64,000 bases of DNA from Anaeramoeba flamelloides (lineage: Eukaryota; Metamonada; Anaeramoebidae). Positions 57,830 to 64,000 of the stretch are shown here, one piece after another (the first letter of the stretch is position 1; every line of letters starts with the position of its first letter). The stretch covers positions 11,222,001-11,286,000 of the forward strand of contig JANTQA010000023.1 in the NCBI GenBank assembly GCA_027625915.1. The letters are read 5' to 3'. The notes below the pieces were generated by a model, which did not search any database, was not told where the DNA came from, and was given only the letters and a program-made list of their open reading frames with translations. A program made the translations under genes and the position numbers.

Positions 57830-58829
57830 ATAAGGTATTTCCAAAAAAGTGGTGCATTTTTTTTACATTTCATAAAAAATAATTTTTTTTAGTGATGGTA
57901 ATCATTAATCAACTAGACCAAATTAAGTTTAATATTTATATCGATGGAATCAACCACTTATGTATTTAATTCAAAGCGTGTTAGCTGAAATATTCCCAAA
58001 AAAACAAAAAAAAAAAAATCGCATTTTTTTTGGTTAAAGCAATGTACGACCAATTTCAATAAAAAACCGGAAATATGGAATGGGAACAAATGATTTTTTA
58101 AACACAAAAATGCAGTTATATGTGTCTAATTATATTGTAAATTTTGAAGGGATTAAACAAGTTATGAAAACGATTTTTTTTTCAAAAAGAAAATAATATA
58201 AGCAAATTTTCACCCATAAAAAAATATCCGATAAAATAGACATCATAAATTATAATATATTTTATTTCTGCAATACAATACTAAGAAACAAATTGAATTA
58301 TTATCAAGAATCTATAAATGGTGGTTAATTATTTTATATATTTAAATCCTTTTTTTGAAAAATGGGTTACATAAATATATTTTAAAATAAATTTGCCCCA
58401 CATTCTTGGAAATAGCTTATTATCTAAAAAAGTTACTCGATGATTGATTTTGTTAGAAGGGTAGCTTAAATACTATTTTTTAAAAATAGTATTAATAATC
58501 TCAATAACATAACATAATTTATGAAAAAAACTATTATTGTTGAAAATACCCTTATACATACATAAATACATACATACATACATATATATATATATGTATA
58601 TAAGAAATTATAATAGTAGAAAATCTTCTTTTTTCTTTTTTTATTCCTTTTCTTTGTACCCTTTGAAAAATATTCCAATTTGTTCCATTTTTAGTGAAAT
58701 TTTTAAAATAAAAATCAATACTTTCATATATTCATCATTTTAACCCTTTGTTGCTCTTGAATTTGTTTTTTATTAAAAATTTAAAGAGGAAAAATAAAAA
58801 AATTCTGTTTTTGAAATAATTCGTGAAGC
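56703..58829. other. Intergenic, no gene seen
   Basis: Contains the 12-C tract at 57120-57131, a direct repeat near 57466-57505 (TTTTTTTCGAGTTTAAAATA twice), a long A-run at about 57798-57827 and an ATAC/AT microsatellite at about 58552-58602. No coding evidence. Confidence 0.4.
57120..57131 (+). repeat. Poly-C tract (12 C) followed by a T-run
   Basis: Twelve C bases followed directly by about 12 T bases, in very A/T-rich DNA. See also 28981-28991. Confidence 0.9.
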
Positions 58830-59080
58830 CTTGGTAAAACCACTGTTTCAAAATAAAAATCATCTTTATTGTTTATTTTAGGCTAAATATCTAATACTCT
58901 ACAAAAAAGACCGTAAATAATAAGTTAATATGATATTGATTTCTTAAATTTCTACTCTGGAAAAATATATTCTAAAAATGAAAGATCAAATCAAAAAGAT
59001 TTCTCAAAAAATAGAGATATTTTTAGTGAAAATTTTTGTTTGTATACAAAAAAAAACAAAAAAAAAAAAATTGGAAATAA
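58830..59080 (+). repeat. R8 dispersed repeat, copy 2
   Basis: GATATTGATTTCTTAAATTTCTA and an AAAAAACAAAAAAAAAAAATT-like tail parallel 40240-40460. Confidence 0.35.
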
Positions 59081-59164
59081 TTGTTATAAATTCTTGTAAT
59101 AATTTATAACATTCTCAAAAGATCAAGGAATTAGTATTCAAAATATATTTTACTTTAATATTCT

Positions 59165-59370
59165 TTGTAAAATAAATGTAACAAAATTTTCATTTATCTT
59201 TCTAAAAAAAAAGTTCAAAATCATGTAAAATTTCAAATTTTAAATCTCTAAAATAAGCTTAAATTATTTATTTAAGTTTGAGAATTGGGAACTTTGGTGG
59301 TTTGATTTAATACTTGGTGAGTGATTTTTTTGGAGAGCTGAATGAAAATTTTGATTTTTTTATTTGACAA
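59165..59370. mobile_element. M3 short inverted-repeat element, copy 4
   Basis: Left TTGTAAAATAAATGTAACAA leads into AAATTTTCATTTATCTTTC; right GAGAGCTGAATGAAAATTTT is the inverse. About 206 bp. It ends about 445 bp before the helicase start codon. Confidence 0.65.
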
Positions 59371-59814
59371 TTATCAGTAGACAACTTTGTTATACTTGTT
59401 TAAATGTTGTAAAATAATCAGAAGAAAAAAAAAAAGCACTAATTTTTTTGAGACACATATTTTATGCTCTGAACACAGACAGTTTGACCGACTATAATTG
59501 GAAAATAATTCAACTAACAAGAACTATTTTTTAATAAGAGTGGGCTTCAATATCTTGAAAATCTTAAATAGTGCTTTAGTTAACAAAAGCAAGAAAAAAA
59601 AAAAAAGTAATTTCTATTGTTTTTTAAATATACTTTAAATATCCAATCAGACGACAGAACACGAAATTAAATTAAATTTTGCTGTTTTTTTAAGATTTGA
59701 ATAAAAATCTCGAATCAAACAACTCCTTATGAAAAGTATAAAAACTAAAAATTATCAGTTTAATTATTTTTTCATTCTTTTCTATTTTTTTGAATCCTTG
59801 TTAAGAATTTAAAA

Positions 59815-62800
59815 ATGTTAAATAATAAAAAATTACCAAGCTATTTTAACAATTTGAATAAAGAGCAATTGAATGCTGTTTCTTCTGATCTTAATAAACC
59901 ACTTATGATTTCAGCTGGTCCTGTATAACCATTTCCATTAAAAAAAAAAAAAATAAACACAAAAAACAAAAAATAAAATAACTGAGACAATAAAATTTAA
60001 TTTAATCACAAACAAATTTGTATTTTGATCTAATCATTCTAGGGAACGGGAAAGACAACTGTTCTAACATGTAGAATTGTTTATAATATCTTAAAGGGAA
60101 CGTTACCTGAGAGTATTCTTGCATTAACCTTTACGCGTAAATCTGCAGAAGAGATGTCTCAGCGCGTGAAGGAAATGCTAAATATATCCGTTTCTCGAAA
60201 GATCACGATCTGTACGATCCATCAACTGTGCCATCGTATTCTACGTGAAACAAGAAATATGAGGTCAGGACAAAAATATTTAAATGTCGTTAATACGAAA
60301 GAACAAAGGAGCATTCTCTTAGAATGTCACCGACAATACGAGCTTGAAAAAAAAAAAAGATCACAAGTTCAGCCTTTAAATTTTCTTACCGTTACAAATA
60401 GCACAACAACAAAAAACAACAACGACCAAACAAGCAGCGGTAGTCGAAATAACAATAACCCTAATACTGCGAATACTTCACGAAAAAGAACAAGTATTTT
60501 GATCGGCCAACCCTTATCCGCACCAGAACAAGAAACAAAAAAGCAAAGTGAATCGTCTATTGTCCAACAACTGGAAAATTTTATTCAATGGGCAAAGTCA
60601 CACCAACTCCAGCCAAAGGATTTTGATGAAAGATATTCTTATATTTATTCAAATTATGAAAAAAAATTGAAATTAAAGAGACTTATTGACTTTTCAGATT
60701 TTTCTTTACTTGCTGTTCAATTATTCCAAAATAATAAAATTGCCCTAAATAAGTATCGAAAGAAATTTAGGACAGTACTTGTTGATGAATTTCAAGACAC
60801 TAATGTAATTCAATTTGAATTAATCAAAATGTTAGTACCGAACCGTAATGATCGAAAAGGCGGATATTTTAATTCAAAAATTACTGTTGTTGGTGACTTG
60901 GATCAATCAATTTATGGGTTTCGGGGAGCTGAAACCAAAAACTTTCAAAACTTTTTAAATTATTATATTGAATCCAATTTAATCAACCTTGAACAAAACT
61001 ATCGCTCGTCAAAAGTCATTTTGAAGGCGTCAACCAGTTTAATTTCTTTTAATAATCACGGCAAATTCAATCAAAAAAAGGTATTGTGGACAAAAAATGC
61101 CAACGGGGATAAAATTGTGTTGATTCGTGGATCCAATAAAATGGATGAAGCAGTCAGAGTGGCCAATGAAATTCAAAAATTAAAAAATCATAGAAATTTT
61201 CAATATAGTGATATTGCTTTATTATTCCGAATACGTGATAATGCCAACCAATTCGAAAAGATTTTTACACAAAAATACATCCCCTTTACTTGGAAAAAAT
61301 ATTCACAAAAAGATGGTTTATTACATTCAAATGCTAAAAACAACAACAACGATAATAATAATGGCACTAATAAAAACAATCACAACAATAGCAAGAATAA
61401 TAATTTTCAAAATATTGAAAATAATAACAAGAAAGAAATGTATCTTTTAACACAAAAATTTATTAGTACCTTAAAATTAATAATAAATATTAATAATGAA
61501 AAATGTGTCAGATCATCTATCCAATTACTTACTAATTACGAGCCTTCGGAAAAATCTTGGAAAATAATCAGAAATTATTCAGAAAAAAATAAATTTTCAT
61601 TCTTTAATTCTTGTTTAAAAATAATTTATAATAATAATAATAATAACAAAACACAACAAAGTAATGAGAGTAAAACAAAGAATAAAGGAAAATGGCTTTC
61701 TACAAAAAAATTGAATGTGAATAGTGCTATATCTCCTAACGATCGAGAATTAATTAAAAACTTTTTAACAATAATATTACAACTGAGGCAATCATTAAAG
61801 CAAAAATTAAACCCATTTTTATTAATTGAGCAAATTTTCATAAAAACAAATTTATATACAAAAATTCCCCAAATGAAAGACACAATTCAGAGAATTTTGA
61901 ATAATAAAAAAGAAAAAAAGCAAACGAGCCAAATAAAAAACCCCTTAATTTTATTAATAAAAGAAGCAATTTCCTTTGATTATCAACCTAAAAAATCAAA
62001 TTTGGATCCAAAAATTAATTTAAGAAATTTTTTAAAAATTATTTATCAAAAAAAAAAATTTACAAAAAAAGATCATAATAATTTTTCGAATAATACTGAA
62101 AATGATAATGACTCTTTAAGAAATAACGATAACAACAGCATTAATAATAATAATAATACGATTCGTAGTAATATACCAAACCAAGTTATAATGTCAACTA
62201 TCCACCAAGCAAAGGGGTTAGAATTTCCAATAGTATTTATTGTTTGTTTCAATGAAGGCAATTTACCTTTGCCTCCAAGATTTTCAAAAGAAAATTTCCA
62301 AATGAATAATAATGGTAGAAAACTGAATTACAATACAATCGACTTGCAAGAAGAAAGAAGAATTGCAATGGTTGCCATGACCCGTGCGAAAGTTAAACTA
62401 TATATAAGTTTTTCTCAGCAAGATAGATATAATAAAACAAAATCACCTTCACAATTCCTAGGTCAGATTGCAGAAGATTGCATAAAGTTATCTGACGAAA
62501 ATATTAATCATATGCCAAATAATAACAACAATAACAACAACAGCAATAACAATGGCAAGCAAAATACAAGTATTTTAAAGCAAACAGAACGTTTGACTTT
62601 TAAAAAATTCATCTCTAATGAAAAATTTAATCAACGGCAGCTACAACAAGAACAAAGACAATTGAAAGAATTTAGATTAGAACAACAAAAAGAAAGAAGT
62701 TTAGCGCTTCAAAAAAAAAATTCCTTTTCACTCAAAAGCCGAAATGTACCTTTCCAAAACGAATCGAATTTTTTTCAGCAAGCTTCAACACTCCAGCCAA

Positions 62801-63339
62801 AAGTACATCATCAAAGAACTCGAAATCATAAAATGACAAAACTTAATTCAAAAAATTTTAAAAATATAAAAAATAATAGCCAATCTAAAAGGAGTGCAAA
62901 TAATTCAATTAGAAATACAATAAAACCACAACATGTCAAAAAGAAACCAAATCAATTGAAATTTATAAATTCGGGTCAAAATGCTACAATCAATAAAAAA
63001 GATATTTTTTCAATTTCCAAACAAACAAATAGTGCCCAAAAATTGAAATCCAATACATTTAATAAGAAGTTCAAACCATTTCAAAAAACTAACAATAATT
63101 ATAGTCAAAAGAATTCTTTAAAGCCCAAATTATTTAATTATAACAATTCGAAAAATACTCAAAAAACAACTAAAAAAAGAAGATTTATAACTAAGCCCCC
63201 GTGTCGGAATTATAACAGTGATTCCTTTTCAAATTCGATTTTATCGAATCGTAAATATATTAAAAACCATTTGTTATTCACAGAAAAGACAGATTATGAC
63301 GATTATGAAAATTTTCAAAATAAAAGATTCGAGTATTAA
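59815..63339 (+). CDS. UvrD/Rep/Srs2-type SF1A DNA helicase (1134 aa, two exons)
   Basis: An ATP-driven 3'-5' DNA helicase, expected in recombination control or repair in the nucleus. Exons are 59815-59922 and 60043-63339; the 120-bp intron (donor GTATAA, acceptor CTAG) cuts the Walker A motif, and the join restores ISAGPGTGKTTVLTCR. Motifs in order: Q-motif region LNKEQLNAV (residue ~14); I, AGPGTGKTT (34-42); Ia, LALTFTRKSAEEM (~61-74); Ic, TICTIHQLCHRIL; II, VLVDEFQDTN (281-290); III, VVGDLDQSIYGFRGAE (318-333); IV, LEQNYRSSKVI (~352); V, STIHQAKGLEFPIVF (~754); VI, EERRIAMVAMTRAK (~806). Asn-rich inserts sit in the 1B/2B regions. The final ~250 residues are basic and Gln/Asn-rich with no known domain. 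No F-box is seen, so Fbh1 is less likely than an Srs2/UvrD-like enzyme. Confidence 0.93.
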
Positions 63340-63806
63340 TATTCCTTTGATACGTTTTTAACTTTATTTATTATTTTTTTTTTGTTATGGTTTTCCCTTT
63401 CCTTTTCCTTTCCATACACTTTTTCTTTTTCTTTTGAATTAAAATTTTTCCACAAAATGTTGTTAATTTTTTATTGGTATTAAATTCCACCTCACGTTCA
63501 ACTTCAATTTTTGTTAAAAAAAAAAAAAAAATATTATTAATAAATTATTTCAGAAATTCTAATTAAACTCTTTTTTAGAATGAAATGTTGGTGCTTATTC
63601 GTCAGTTTAGATATACCATAAAATAAAAATTAAATTGGTAATTACAATTTTATTTATAAGAATTTATTACACTAATATTGGGGTTATAACAATAATAAGA
63701 AGTAAATTTTAATTTGTTCAAATTTTACGAATAAAGATTGATCTGGTAAAGGTAAAATAAACCCCATTTCAAAAAGTGTGACTAGCTTAAATTAATAAAT
63801 TGAATG
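63340..63806. other. Intergenic after the helicase; R4 left-end fragment
   Basis: An A-run lies near 63518-63532. At about 63761-63782, CCCCATTTCAAAAAGTGTGA resembles the left terminus of R4 (24671), but the rest of R4 is absent before the next element. Confidence 0.35.
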
Positions 63807-64000
63807 TAAACTAAAATTCAAAATTTTCCACACAGTTAAAATGGTTCAAAACATCACAATAATACAATTTCATTCAAATTAGAAATAATTTTGATTTTGA
63901 GAAAATATGAACATCATTTTTTCATATTTTAGTTTTTTTGTTTTCATTTTTTTTTTGAATTACGTAACTTGTTTAAGTAGATCAATTTTTTTTTCAACTA
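63807..64000 (+). mobile_element. M1 inverted-repeat element, copy 6, cut by the window end
   Basis: It starts TAAACTAAAATTCAAAATTT and continues CCACACAGTTAAAATGG, with the family blocks AATACAATTTCATTCAAATT and TTACGTAACTTGTTT. The right part lies outside the window. Confidence 0.7.

Noticed and set aside
58552-58602. A telomere- or centromere-like repeat (ATAC and AT runs)
   Set aside because: It is a short simple microsatellite with no array and no neighbouring structure.
1-64000. tRNA or other structured RNA genes
   Set aside because: I looked for GC-rich islands with GTTCGA/GTTCAA-type B boxes and paired stems and found none I could support; a covariance-model scan would be decisive.

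Overview
The window is eukaryotic nuclear DNA from an extremely A+T-rich protist. The evidence is GT-AG introns, a cytosolic ribosomal protein gene (uS19/RPS15), CDC123 and a base-exchange phosphatidylserine synthase. Intergenic DNA is almost pure A/T. The proteins carry long Asn, Ser/Asp and Lys-Glu runs. This style fits an amoeboid protist such as Anaeramoeba or a dictyostelid-like amoeba; the species is an inference, not something I can read. TAA and TGA both end genes here, so the code looks standard.

Nine genes can be supported. In order: (1) + strand 513-7425, a 2081-residue protein joining an ST7-like TPR domain, a second TPR block and tandem RRM-like domains; (2) - strand 10360-10995, an unknown basic protein; (3) + strand 15893-16999, an unknown protein; (4) + strand 21691-32036, CDC123 in five exons across 10.3 kb; (5) - strand 34854-39606, a two-exon 1499-residue low-complexity protein with a triplicated module; (6) - strand 43009-45549, an ankyrin-repeat protein; (7) + strand 49511-54016, phosphatidylserine synthase in four exons; (8) - strand 55624-56235, RPS15/uS19 in two exons; (9) + strand 59815-63339, a UvrD/Srs2-type helicase in two exons. 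Exon joins were read by eye from splice signals, reading phase and family alignment. They recover conserved blocks that no single reading frame shows, notably in CDC123 and phosphatidylserine synthase.

The space between and inside genes is filled with decayed short repeats. I see an approximately 545-bp element with terminal inverted repeats in six copies (M1), a Tc1/mariner-like approximately 195-bp hairpin element in four copies (M2), two other short inverted-repeat families (M3, M5), and several two-copy dispersed repeats. One M2 copy sits inside an M3 copy. There is also a 5'-truncated LINE tail, an ATCGCGAT-rich repeat cluster, and a long inverted repeat. Several lie inside the long introns of CDC123 and phosphatidylserine synthase, which explains the intron sizes.

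The genes do not form a pathway. They are independent housekeeping functions (translation initiation, ribosome, lipid synthesis, DNA repair) plus lineage-specific low-complexity proteins. I saw no tRNA gene, CRISPR array, operon or virus-derived element. I found no complete new biological system. The strongest leads are the ST7-TPR-RRM fusion, the triplicated-module protein, the repeat-loaded CDC123 gene with its odd 93-bp intron, and the ATCGCGAT array.
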